From NCBI RefSeq assembly GCF_014635325.1, contig NZ_BMCT01000002.1, forward strand, positions 1 to 64,000: DNA of 64,000 bases, read 5' to 3'. The notes beneath the pieces were generated by a model, which was not told the origin of the DNA, searched no databases, and saw only the letters and a program-made list of their open reading frames with translations. Source of the stretch: Azorhizobium oxalatiphilum. GTDB taxonomy: Bacteria > Pseudomonadota > Alphaproteobacteria > Rhizobiales > Xanthobacteraceae. This document shows positions 17,653-25,656 of this stretch, in pieces. Position 1 is the stretch's first letter, and each line of letters begins with the position of its first letter. Position numbers and translations under genes: made by a program.

Positions 17653-20076
17653 TCAGAAATCGAACGTGGTCGAGATCAGATAGGTGCGCGGGGCGCCACG
17701 GGCGAGGCCGAAGCTGGAGGAGGCCGCCGCCCAGTAGCTCTCGTTGAACACATTCTCCACATTGGCCCGGATCGTGACCGGCTTGCCGTCCGCGCGGTCG
17801 AAGACATAGCGGGCGCCGACATCGGTGCGGTTCCAGTCCGGAATGCTCTGGAGATTGTCCACGCTGGCATATTGCGAGGATGTGTAGATATAGCGGCCGG
17901 TGAGGGTGAGGCCCTTCACGAAGGGCAGATCCCATTCCGCGCCGATGTTGAGCTGGATGTCAGGAATGCCCACGGCGGCCTTGCCGTTATAGGTGCCCCC
18001 GGCGGTCTTGGTCTGCACGCCGTCCATGAAGGTGACGCCGCCGAGGATGCGCAGTTCGTCGGTGAGGGCGCCGAACACGTTCAGCTCGATGCCCCGGTTC
18101 CGCACCTCGCCGTCCACGTCATAATAGTTGGTGGCGGCGTTGAGGATGCCGTTGGGCTGCGAAATCTGGAAGGCGCTGAGCGTCGCCGCCACCTTGCCGA
18201 AATCCACCTTCACGCCCGCCTCGACCTGCCTGGACTGGATGGGTGCGAAGATCTGCCCCACGTTGGAGGAGCCGGCGGGGGCCGTGGGCCCCTGGCTCAG
18301 GCCCTCCACATAGTTGGCATAGAGCGAGACCCGCTCCCACGGCTTCACCACGATGCCTACCGCCGGTGTGAGGGCCTCATCGTCATAATGGGCGCCCGCC
18401 GCGCCGGTGGTGGCGTTCCAGGCCTGCTGGTCCACGCTCTGGTAGCGGGCGCCGAGGATCAGTTGCAGGCGGTCGTCGAAGGCATAGAGGCTGTCGGCGA
18501 TGGCGACGCTGGACAAGGTGGCGGTGCTGGTCTTCGGCGCGGAGGTGGCGCGGCCGACAAGGCTGGGCGGGGCCACCACGCTCGGGGCGTAGATATTGCC
18601 CTTGTAGGTTTGCACCACGGGGGCGATCACGCCCAGCTCGCTCTGGAAGCCGGAATAGCTGACCACCAGCTCATGCCGCAGCGCGCCGGTCTGGAAATTG
18701 GCGCGCACGCCGGTCTCGCCGGTGATGGTCGAATTGTAGGAGGGCTGGAAATAGACATTGGCGTCGAAGGCGCCGGTGGGATTGGTCAGATAGATGAAAT
18801 TGTAGAAGCCGAGGAAGTCGTTCTTGCGCCCGCCCAGCGTGCCGTAGACGGTGATGTTGTCGGTGACATCCACCTCCGCGCGGACGATGCCGAGAAAGTC
18901 CTTCCCGTCCGCATAATAATAGTCCTGCCCCAGGTTGGCCGAGGCCGGCGGCGCGGCCGGGACGGGCAGGGCGCCGGCCCGCAGATAGACGGGGCGGGCC
19001 GGATTATCGGAAGAATTCTTCTGGTAGATGATGTCGGCGGAAAAACGCGCGCGGTCATTATGGGCGTCGAGGGCGATGGCCGCCTCGCCCAGTTCGTTGC
19101 TCTGGCTGGAGACGGGCGTGTCGCCGTTCGAATAGCTGCCGTTCACCCGCACGCCGAACTGCCGGTCGTCGCCATAGCGCCGCGACACGTCGATCTTGCC
19201 GCCGAACTGGCTGTCCGAGATGTAGCCCAGCGTCAGCCGGGTGATGTCGTCCATGGGGGCGTGCTTGGTGGTCAGATTGACCGTGCCGCCGATGCTGCCG
19301 CCGGGCGGCATGCCCATGACGAAGGCGCTCGGCCCTTTCAGTATCTCCACCCGGTCCACCCATGCGGTGCCCGCCATCTGGTAGGGCACGAGGCCGTAGA
19401 GGCCATTGATGGCGATGTCCGTATTGGCCACCGGGAAGCCACGGATGACGAACTGGTTGGAATAGCTGCCATCCGCCCATGTGGTGCGCACGGAGGGATC
19501 GTTCTTGGTGACGTCCGCCACCGTCCGCGCCTGCTGGTCGGCGATGGTCTTGGACGTGTAGGTGATGACGTTGAAGGGCGCGTCCATGAAGTCGCGATTG
19601 CCCAGAATGCCGAGGCGGTCGCCGGTGGCCACCTGTCCGCCCGCATAGGGGGCCGGAAGGCTGCCATCCACCTGCACCGTGTCGAGCTGGATGCCTTCGC
19701 CGCCGGTGACGCGGCCATCCGGGCCCGTGGTGGCGGGGTCGAAGATGCGCACCACATTGGCGGCGCTGAAGCTGTAGCTGAGGCCGGTGCCCTCCAGCAG
19801 CCGGCCCACGGCCTGCTGGCTGGTCATCTGGCCGCTGAGGCCACGGGTCTGCTTCCCGGTGGTGAGGCTGCTCGGATAGAGCATGCGCAGATTGGCCTGC
19901 CGGCCAAGATTGAGGATGCCGCTTTCCAGCGGCCCGGCGGGAATGGAGAGGGAGAGGCTGGCCGGGACGGCGGCAGGCGTGGTCTGCGCCTGTGCGAGCA
20001 CAGGAGCGGACAACAGCGAAAGTCCCGCCAGTGCGGCACCAGCCACCGTGGAGCGTTCCCGTTTGCGTGCCACCAT
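17653..20076 (-). CDS. TonB-dependent siderophore receptor with N-terminal signalling domain (FecA/FpvA type)
   Basis: 807 residues: signal peptide (about 1-30, ending LAQAQ), a secretin/TonB short N-terminal (STN) domain (about 38-90), plug domain (about 125-240) and a 22-strand barrel ending in Phe (ISTTFDF). The STN domain contacts the adjacent FecR protein, so the receptor both imports ferric siderophore and reports its binding. Seen in the plug: VIRGFPVANTDIAING and RVEILKGPSAFVMGMPPGGS, typical of siderophore receptors. ATG 20076 was chosen because GGGAG lies seven bases upstream. Confidence 0.92.
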   Translation of the reverse strand: MVARKRERSTVAGAALAGLSLLSAPVLAQAQTTPAAVPASLSLSIPAGPLESGILNLGRQANLRMLYPSSLTTGKQTRGLSGQMTSQQAVGRLLEGTGLSYSFSAANVVRIFDPATTGPDGRVTGGEGIQLDTVQVDGSLPAPYAGGQVATGDRLGILGNRDFMDAPFNVITYTSKTIADQQARTVADVTKNDPSVRTTWADGSYSNQFVIRGFPVANTDIAINGLYGLVPYQMAGTAWVDRVEILKGPSAFVMGMPPGGSIGGTVNLTTKHAPMDDITRLTLGYISDSQFGGKIDVSRRYGDDRQFGVRVNGSYSNGDTPVSSQSNELGEAAIALDAHNDRARFSADIIYQKNSSDNPARPVYLRAGALPVPAAPPASANLGQDYYYADGKDFLGIVRAEVDVTDNITVYGTLGGRKNDFLGFYNFIYLTNPTGAFDANVYFQPSYNSTITGETGVRANFQTGALRHELVVSYSGFQSELGVIAPVVQTYKGNIYAPSVVAPPSLVGRATSAPKTSTATLSSVAIADSLYAFDDRLQLILGARYQSVDQQAWNATTGAAGAHYDDEALTPAVGIVVKPWERVSLYANYVEGLSQGPTAPAGSSNVGQIFAPIQSRQVEAGVKVDFGKVAATLSAFQISQPNGILNAATNYYDVDGEVRNRGIELNVFGALTDELRILGGVTFMDGVQTKTAGGTYNGKAAVGIPDIQLNIGAEWDLPFVKGLTLTGRYIYTSSQYASVDNLQSIPDWNRTDVGARYVFDRADGKPVTIRANVENVFNESYWAAASSSFGLARGAPRTYLISTTFDF

Positions 20077-20174
20077 CCCCATCTCCCACTTCGTCATCCG
20101 GGCGCCCCACGCGCCTCCTGATGATGAAGAGCGGAAAGCGGGGGCGCCTCCTGACGTCGTCCGCGCGAATTTTT
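20077..20174 (-). promoter_or_regulatory. Gap upstream of receptor 1, candidate ECF-type promoter
   Basis: Read on the minus strand it holds GAAAAAATT followed about a dozen bases later by CGTC. A poly-A/T tract upstream of CGTC is the usual look of FecI-type promoters, but spacing differs from the second receptor's region, so the assignment is tentative. Confidence 0.3.
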
Positions 20175-21128
20175 TCAGCGGGAGCTCACCAGCACCACCA
20201 TGCCGGTGAGGTGCGTGATGCGTACGGGCAGGCTCTGCTCCAGCACGGAGAGGGCCTCGTCGGTGTCGGCAAGGTCGAAGATGCCGGAGACGGTCTGGTT
20301 CGCCGCCGCATCGTCCAGAATGAGGATCTGGCCGTGGCGATAACGGCGCAGGGTGGCCAGCACGTCGCGCAGCTTCTGGCCGGAGAACACCAGCTTGCCG
20401 TCGCGCCAGGCCGTGTCGCTCGACACATCGGCGCGGCTGACGGCAAGGCGGCCGCCGCCCGCGAGCCGGGCCATCTCGCCGGGGCCGAGGATCACGCGCT
20501 CCTGCGCGTTGGCCACTTCCACGCGTCCCTCCTCGACGCCGACGCCGCCGGGCCCGTCCGCGCCGGTGAGCCGCACGCTGAAGCGTGTGCCCAGCGCCGT
20601 GGCGCTCAGGGCGGAATCCGCCACCACGAACGGGCGATCCGGATTTTTCGCTACGCTGAAGAAGGCTTCGCCGCGCAGCAGCTCCACCCGCCTTCGGGCC
20701 GCCGTGTAATGCACGGTGATGGCGCTGTCGGTGTTGAGGTCCACAATGCTGCCGTCCGCCAGCGTCACGCGCCGCACCTCGCCCACGGCCGTATAATGAT
20801 CCGCGCGCAGGCGCTCCAGCAGCCCCATGCGATAGGCGGTGGTGCCGAGCCCGGCGATGAGCCCGAGGGCGACGATGTTGCCGATGACGCCGCGGCGGGT
20901 GAGACCCGCCTTGGCTGCCTTGCCCTCCAGCGGCACGTCCCTGAGATCGGCCCACAGCCCCTTCATTTCCTCGAAGGCCGGGCGGTGGGCGGGGCTGCGG
21001 CTGACCCAGTCCTCGAACGCGCGCTGATCGTGCGCGGTGGCGTCGCTGGATTGCAGGCGCGCGACCCAGCCCGCCGCCTCTTCCGCGAGGCGGTCCATGT
21101 CGGGCGTGCTGCGTGCGGCTCCTGCCAT
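20175..21128 (-). CDS. fecR: FecR-type anti-sigma factor/signal transducer
   Basis: 317 residues. An N-terminal DUF4880-like region (about 10-50; AAGWVARLQSSDATAHD) is followed by one membrane helix (about 80-98, GVIGNIVALGLIAGLGTTAY) and the periplasmic FecR domain with RVTLADGSIVDLNTDSAI and RGEAFFSVAKNPDRPF. It would hold or activate the sigma factor encoded upstream when the receptor's STN domain signals. ATG 21128 is preferred to a TTG nine bases earlier. The repeat element at 21143-21250 ends 15 bases before the start. Confidence 0.9.
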   Translation of the reverse strand: MAGAARSTPDMDRLAEEAAGWVARLQSSDATAHDQRAFEDWVSRSPAHRPAFEEMKGLWADLRDVPLEGKAAKAGLTRRGVIGNIVALGLIAGLGTTAYRMGLLERLRADHYTAVGEVRRVTLADGSIVDLNTDSAITVHYTAARRRVELLRGEAFFSVAKNPDRPFVVADSALSATALGTRFSVRLTGADGPGGVGVEEGRVEVANAQERVILGPGEMARLAGGGRLAVSRADVSSDTAWRDGKLVFSGQKLRDVLATLRRYRHGQILILDDAAANQTVSGIFDLADTDEALSVLEQSLPVRITHLTGMVVLVSSR

Positions 21129-21142
21129 CCTGCGCAACCTGC

Positions 21143-21250
21143 TCTAGAGCATGTCCGGCTTTGATTGCTCCGCAATCCAAGCCGAAAGACATTCTCTGTC
21201 AAAGAGTTAGAGCGGCTCAGTGTTTCCATGAAACACTGAGCCGCTCTAGA
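21143..21250. repeat. RIME-like mosaic repeat element, copy 2, with perfect 19-bp hairpin
   Basis: The first about 50 bases match the element at 12903-13006. The distal part is a perfect inverted repeat, 21208-21226 against 21230-21248 (TAGAGCGGCTCAGTGTTTC), with a 3-base loop. The element fills the gap between fecI and fecR, and the fecI stop codon (21246-21248) is the outermost base triplet of the hairpin. It may reduce read-through from fecI to fecR. Confidence 0.8.
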
Positions 21251-21752
21251 GGGAGAGTTCGGCCCGGACCTTTCGGCAGGCGAGAAGCGCCCGGATGATG
21301 TGCTTCTCTACCATATTCCGCGAAATGCCGAGACGGGTGGCGATCTCGCCATTGGGCAGGCCGTGCAGGCGGCTCAGGATGAACACCGTCTGGCAGCGGT
21401 TGGGCAGTTCGCGGATGGCGCGGGCCATCAGCAGCAGGCCCTGCCGGGCGGCGACGATGCGCTCCTGTCCGGGGGCGTCGTCGGCGAGATCGACGCCGTC
21501 CGTCCCGGGCGCGAACAGGCCCGCATCGGCGACCCGGCGTGCCACCACGCCGGAGGCGACGGAGCGTGCCACCTGAAACAGATAGGCCTGCGGATTCTCG
21601 ATGATGGTGGTGGCGGGCAGGCTGAGCATGCGCAGGAAAGTCTCCTGCGTGGCATCGGCCGCATCCTCGCGATTGCGCAGCCGGCGCTGGAAGAAACGCC
21701 GCAGGCGTCCCTCCTCTTCGGCATACTGCAGGCTCTGGATGGCGCCAGTCAT
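21246..21752 (-). CDS. fecI: ECF sigma factor, FecI type
   Basis: 168 residues with sigma region 2 (about 18-85, REDAADATQETFLRML) and region 4 helix-turn-helix (about 135-160, LPNGEIATRLGISRNMVEK). It probably drives the adjacent receptor operon when the matching ferric siderophore binds. ATG 21752 gives the expected N-terminus; a longer frame to 21812 lacks support. Its last codon and stop lie in the repeat element's hairpin, so the C-terminus may have been trimmed or replaced when the element arrived. Confidence 0.9.
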   Translation of the reverse strand: MTGAIQSLQYAEEEGRLRRFFQRRLRNREDAADATQETFLRMLSLPATTIIENPQAYLFQVARSVASGVVARRVADAGLFAPGTDGVDLADDAPGQERIVAARQGLLLMARAIRELPNRCQTVFILSRLHGLPNGEIATRLGISRNMVEKHIIRALLACRKVRAELSL

Positions 21753-21921
21753 GAATGTCCGCCCGGTTGGAAGGCCATGCCGGGCATAGGGGACGCCCAC
21801 CGCAAGATCCAAAGCCAGCCATACAGAAAGAGTTTTAGGCGTGCAAATTCAATAGTCTGTATCTATTCCAGACTTCATCGCGCGAGGGGGCGTTTGTCTA
21901 TGCGTTTCTTGGCTTGCGCGG
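21753..21921 (-). promoter_or_regulatory. Region upstream of fecI of cluster 1
   Basis: It separates the end of fhuF (cluster 2) from fecI of cluster 1. AGTCTG (21854-21859) and CAGACT (21869-21874) form a small inverted repeat in an AT-richer stretch (TTCAATAGTCTGTATCTATT) that could hold the fecI promoter and an iron-responsive operator. No sequence clearly matches a Fur, RirA or Irr site. Confidence 0.35.
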
Positions 21922-22608
21922 TCAGGGGCGCTCCAGCGGGCAGGTGGTGCAATAATCCAGTTCCGCCATCAGATAGCGCACGCAGCAGACCCGGCGGGTG
22001 CGCCCTTCCGCTGTCCGCCGGATGGGCTCGAACAGCGGATTCGCCGTGCCGTCCGGGAGCCGCCGGGCGGCCATGAGCGCAAGGCCGTCCTGCGCCGCCG
22101 GCAGCTTCATCTGCGTTGCGGTGTGGACGATGTTCTCGAACAGGTTGCCGAAATTGCTCCACAGCACCTTCGGCCCCACGCCGCTGGTCTTCGCCACCGC
22201 CGTGATGAGCGGACGCAGATGCCCTTCCATGAGCGGCCGGAAGCGCTCGGCGCCGGTGGACACGGGCGTGCCGGCATGGGGCAGGATGAGGGTGCGGGTG
22301 GCGCCGCCTGCGTCCGCGATCAGGCGGGTCTCGGCAAGCGCCACGGGCAGATCCCGTCCCAGCATCAGATTGGCGGCGATCACCGGGGTGAGTACGTTGG
22401 AGAAATGATGCTTGGCCCAGAGCGAGGCCACCGCGCGCCGCTCCGGCTGCGTGAACCTCCGGGCGAACTGGTCGAGGCGCCGGTTCAGCATCTCCGGGTC
22501 CAGCAGGGCTGTCGCCGGCTCCGAGCCGGCATCCTGCGGCGCGAGGCCGAGCGCATCCGCATAGGGCGCCAGCGGGCCGGTAAAGAGCGGGGCGAGTGCG
22601 GGGATCAT
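21922..22608 (-). CDS. fhuF: Siderophore-iron reductase FhuF
   Basis: 228 residues. The C-terminal cysteine pattern Cys208-Cys209-x10-Cys220-x2-Cys223 (RVCCVRYLMAELDYCTTC) is the FhuF signature that binds a [2Fe-2S] cluster. The enzyme reduces Fe(III) in hydroxamate-type siderophores in the cytoplasm and so releases iron. Its ATG overlaps the stop of the upstream fhuB gene (ATGA). In the first cluster the equivalent place is taken by the ABC exporter. Confidence 0.93.
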   Translation of the reverse strand: MIPALAPLFTGPLAPYADALGLAPQDAGSEPATALLDPEMLNRRLDQFARRFTQPERRAVASLWAKHHFSNVLTPVIAANLMLGRDLPVALAETRLIADAGGATRTLILPHAGTPVSTGAERFRPLMEGHLRPLITAVAKTSGVGPKVLWSNFGNLFENIVHTATQMKLPAAQDGLALMAARRLPDGTANPLFEPIRRTAEGRTRRVCCVRYLMAELDYCTTCPLERP

Positions 22609-24626
22609 GCCGGCCGCCGCCACAGCAGCCAGAGCACGTAGCCGCCGCCGATGAGGCTCGCCACGAGTCCGGCCGGCATCTGCCACGGAAAGGCGAGGGT
22701 GCGGCCCAGAAAGTCCGCCAGCACCATCAGCAGCGCGCCGATGAGCGCGGCGGCGATCGCCTGTGGCAGCGGCCGGTTGAGGCCCATCAGCCGCGCCATG
22801 TGGGGGGCCATGAGGCCGGCGAAGGAGAGCGGCCCCACCATCAGCGTGCCGGCGGCGGTGGCCACCGCCGCCACTGCCAGCAGCAGAGGGCTCACGCTTC
22901 CGCCAAGGCCCAGCGCACGGCCGAGCGGGCGGCCCAGCGGCACGATCTCCAGCCAGCGGCGCAGCAGCGGCAGGGCCAGCAGGACCGCCAGAAGCACGCC
23001 CCCCGCCTGCGCCGCCTGCGAGAGGGTGACGCCATAGGTGGAGCCCGACAGCCATTCCAGCAGGATGATGGTGCGCGGATCGCCGGTGAACAGCACCACG
23101 GCGCCGATGGCGGACAGCAGGGCAGTGAGCGCCACACCCGCCAGCAGCAGGCTCTCGCCCGCGAGGCTGGCGCGCCGCGCCAGCGCGACCATGATGGCCA
23201 GCACCGCCCCGGCCCCGAGGCTGGTGGCGCCGAGCATCAGGCCGGGCGTGACGGCCGGCGCCAGGAACAGCACTGCCAGCAGGCCGAGGCCGGCCCCGGC
23301 GGACACGCCCAGAAGTTCGGGGCTGGCCAGCGGATTGCCCGTGGCACGCTGGAGGATCTGCCCGGCAATGGCGAACAGCGCCCCCGCCGCCGCGGCACCG
23401 GCAACACGGGGGCCGCGCCAGTGGAACATGGCGGTGAAGTCCTCGCCCGTCACCAGAGCCCAGCCGCCGGGCGCGCGCCCAAGGCCGAGCGCCACGAGGG
23501 TGAGGGCGGCAAGTCCTCCCGCCAGCAGCAGCAAAGGCCACGCGCCTGTGCCGCGTGCGGGCGGCGCGGCGGCGAGGATGGGGGCCGCCACATGGCCCGC
23601 CCGCACCCGGCGCAGCAGAAAGAGCAGCAAGGGCGCGCCGAGCACGGCGGTGACGGCGCCGGTGGGCATGGCGCCGCCCAGCAGCATCTGCACCAGTTGA
23701 TCGGTGAGGGCCAGCAGCGCCGCAGCCATCAGCGGGGCCTGCCAGAGCCGCTGGCGCAGCGTCACCGCGCCCGCCGCACGGGCAAGCGCGGGGCCGGCGA
23801 GCCCGATGAAGCCGATGGCCCCCACCGCGCAGATCACCGCCACCGCCAGCCCGACCGCGAGCATCAGGGCGGCAAGGCGCAGGGGGGCCACCGCCACGCC
23901 GAGGCTTTGGGCGCCGTTTTCGTCCAGCTCCAGCGCGGTGAGGGCGCGGATGAGGGGGATGGTGGCGAGGGCGCCCAGCGCCAGCACGCCCGAGAGCGCC
24001 AGCGCCGGCTCCCAGCTGTTCTGGCTGAGACTGCCGGACTGCCACACCAGCACATCGGTGAGCGCCTCGTGGTGAAACAGCAGCAGTGCCTGCGCGAGCC
24101 CGTCACAGACGAAGGTGACGACCAGCCCGCCGAGGATCAGCACCAGCGGCGCGAAACCCCGGCGCGCACCGAGCAGCGCCACGGCGCCGAAGCTTGAGAG
24201 CCCGCCCAGCAGCGCCGCGCCCTCCGGACCGAAGGTGAGCAGCACCGGCGCGAAGAGCGTGGCGGCCATCACCGCCAGCTTTGCGCCGGAGAAGACGGCG
24301 AGCGTGCCGGGCTCCGCCAGCGGATTGCGCAGCACCTGCTGGAACAGGGTTCCCGACAGGCCGAGCGCGGCCCCTGCCGCGAGGCTCACCACGAAGCGCG
24401 GCAGCAGTGCATCGCGCAGCAGCAGCGTCGCCATCTGGCCAGGGGCGGGATCGCGCAGGGCGTCCAGCCAATAAGCGGGCGGCACCAGATGCGCCGCCGC
24501 CCGTGCCAGCAGCGCCGCCGCCACCAGCAGCAGCGCGAAACCGATGAGGCCGGCAAGGCTGGTGGCACGGCTGGTGGCGCGGCCGGGGAGGGGACGGGCC
24601 GGGTGGGAACCTGTCTGCGACGTCAT
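22605..24626 (-). CDS. fhuB: Fe(3+)-hydroxamate-type ABC permease, fused two-half FhuB
   Basis: 673 residues in two FecCD-type halves. The first has LPRFVVSLAAGAALGLSGTLFQQ and the second RVAGAAAAGALFAIAGQILQR, each followed by NPLAxPxxLxVxxGA-like motifs. It is paralogous to the permease at 14768-16762 but clearly diverged. ATG 24626 (MTSQTGSH) is the chosen start; an upstream frame runs into an intergenic repeat. Its partner binding protein is encoded 135 bases upstream; no FhuC-type ATPase gene is found in this cluster either. Confidence 0.9.
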   Translation of the reverse strand: MTSQTGSHPARPLPGRATSRATSLAGLIGFALLLVAAALLARAAAHLVPPAYWLDALRDPAPGQMATLLLRDALLPRFVVSLAAGAALGLSGTLFQQVLRNPLAEPGTLAVFSGAKLAVMAATLFAPVLLTFGPEGAALLGGLSSFGAVALLGARRGFAPLVLILGGLVVTFVCDGLAQALLLFHHEALTDVLVWQSGSLSQNSWEPALALSGVLALGALATIPLIRALTALELDENGAQSLGVAVAPLRLAALMLAVGLAVAVICAVGAIGFIGLAGPALARAAGAVTLRQRLWQAPLMAAALLALTDQLVQMLLGGAMPTGAVTAVLGAPLLLFLLRRVRAGHVAAPILAAAPPARGTGAWPLLLLAGGLAALTLVALGLGRAPGGWALVTGEDFTAMFHWRGPRVAGAAAAGALFAIAGQILQRATGNPLASPELLGVSAGAGLGLLAVLFLAPAVTPGLMLGATSLGAGAVLAIMVALARRASLAGESLLLAGVALTALLSAIGAVVLFTGDPRTIILLEWLSGSTYGVTLSQAAQAGGVLLAVLLALPLLRRWLEIVPLGRPLGRALGLGGSVSPLLLAVAAVATAAGTLMVGPLSFAGLMAPHMARLMGLNRPLPQAIAAALIGALLMVLADFLGRTLAFPWQMPAGLVASLIGGGYVLWLLWRRPA

Positions 24627-24682
24627 GACCGGCTCGAGCGGGGCGTGATTTCGGGCCGTGGCTGTTCTCGTGCCCAGCCTTG

Positions 24683-24733
24683 CCTGCCCTCTCCCAACTG
24701 TCCCTTGCGAGGGAGCGTTGGGGAGGGGGCAGG
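24683..24733. repeat. Large imperfect palindrome between binding-protein and permease genes
   Basis: CCTGCCCTCTCCCAAC (24683-24698) pairs imperfectly with GTTGGGGAGGGGGCAGG (24717-24733), and CCCT/AGGG (24702-24705, 24710-24713) extends the stem to a TGCG loop. It looks like a dispersed REP-type hairpin within the operon, possibly stabilising upstream mRNA or attenuating the permease. Confidence 0.55.
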
Positions 24734-24761
24734 GACGCGCCACTCGGTCTCAAACAGACGC

Positions 24762-25652
24762 TCAGCCATGAAGATCCGTCCGCGCGGTGAGCAGCGTTTC
24801 AGTCTGGCGGGCGAAGCGCACAGCGGAATGCACGCCGCCATTGGGGTGGATCACAGGCATGGACACCACCCGCCCCGCAGCGACGGCGGGCAAGGCGTTC
24901 CAGAACGGGCTGCGGGAGAGCCGGGCCATGGCGCGTGCCGTCTCGACACCGCGATCGAAATGGACGATGAGGGCTTCCGGCGCCGCCGCCAGTTCCTCAA
25001 TGCCGATGGCCGCGACCCCGCTGGCGTTTCCGCGTCCGGTCCAGGCATTGGAAAGGCCCATGCGCACGGCGGCATCGCCGATCATGGAGCGGCTGCCGCA
25101 CACCGCCGCGTGCCGGCCGTTCTCCATGAAGCGCAGGAAGAAGACCGGCCGCCGGATTTTTGTCCCCACGGCGTCCCGCGTGGCGGCCAAGGCCGCGTCC
25201 AGCTGGTTGTTGGCCGCGATGGCCGCCTCCTGACGCCCGGTGCGTTCGGCCAGCGAGATCAGCATCTGCTCAATGTAGGCGATGGGCGTCACGCCGGCTT
25301 TTGGCGGCGGCATCCACAGCACCTCGGCGATGCGAGTCAGCTCCTCCTGCCGGAACCCCTGCCACGCCATGCCGATGATGAGATCGGGCTTCAGCGATTG
25401 CAGCAGCTCGCGATTTGGCTCCTGCAAGGTGCCCACGTCCACGGTGGCGGCAGGCAGGGGCGGGGAGGCGACGAGGCGCTCGTAGAGGGGGATGTTGGCG
25501 CAGGCGAAGGGCGGTGCGCCGAGGGTAAGCAGCTGCTCGGCAACGAGCAGGTCGAGCGCCACCACGTGCAGGGCCGGCGCGGCGGTGCCCCGGACAGCAA
25601 GAAGGGGGGATGCGAGCATCCCCCCCAGAACAGCCCTGCGGCTCGGCCTCAT
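24762..25652 (-). CDS. Ferric-siderophore periplasmic binding protein (FhuD-like)
   Basis: 296 residues with a twin-arginine-like signal (PSRRAVLGGMLASPLLAV) and the class III siderophore-binding fold: DVGTLQEPNRELLQSLKPDLIIG, and NALPAVAAGRVVSMPVIHPNGGVHSA spread over the last third. ATG 25652 starts four bases after the receptor stop. It is the periplasmic partner of the fhuB at 22605-24626. Confidence 0.87.
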   Translation of the reverse strand: MRPSRRAVLGGMLASPLLAVRGTAAPALHVVALDLLVAEQLLTLGAPPFACANIPLYERLVASPPLPAATVDVGTLQEPNRELLQSLKPDLIIGMAWQGFRQEELTRIAEVLWMPPPKAGVTPIAYIEQMLISLAERTGRQEAAIAANNQLDAALAATRDAVGTKIRRPVFFLRFMENGRHAAVCGSRSMIGDAAVRMGLSNAWTGRGNASGVAAIGIEELAAAPEALIVHFDRGVETARAMARLSRSPFWNALPAVAAGRVVSMPVIHPNGGVHSAVRFARQTETLLTARTDLHG

Positions 25653-25656
25653 GCGC

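Noticed and set aside
17455-20121. An 888-codon plus-strand frame opposite the receptor
   Set aside because: It is antisense to a clear TonB-dependent receptor, lacks any recognisable domain and is a product of high GC content.
17653-21192. A 1179-codon open frame ahead of the receptor
   Set aside because: Its first third is a shadow of fecR and of the repeat; the real receptor starts at 20076 with a signal peptide and Shine-Dalgarno.
21922-24045. A 707-codon frame that would fuse a large domain to FhuF
   Set aside because: Codons above 22608 are the antiphase of fhuB; FhuF alone matches family length and has its own ATGA-coupled start.
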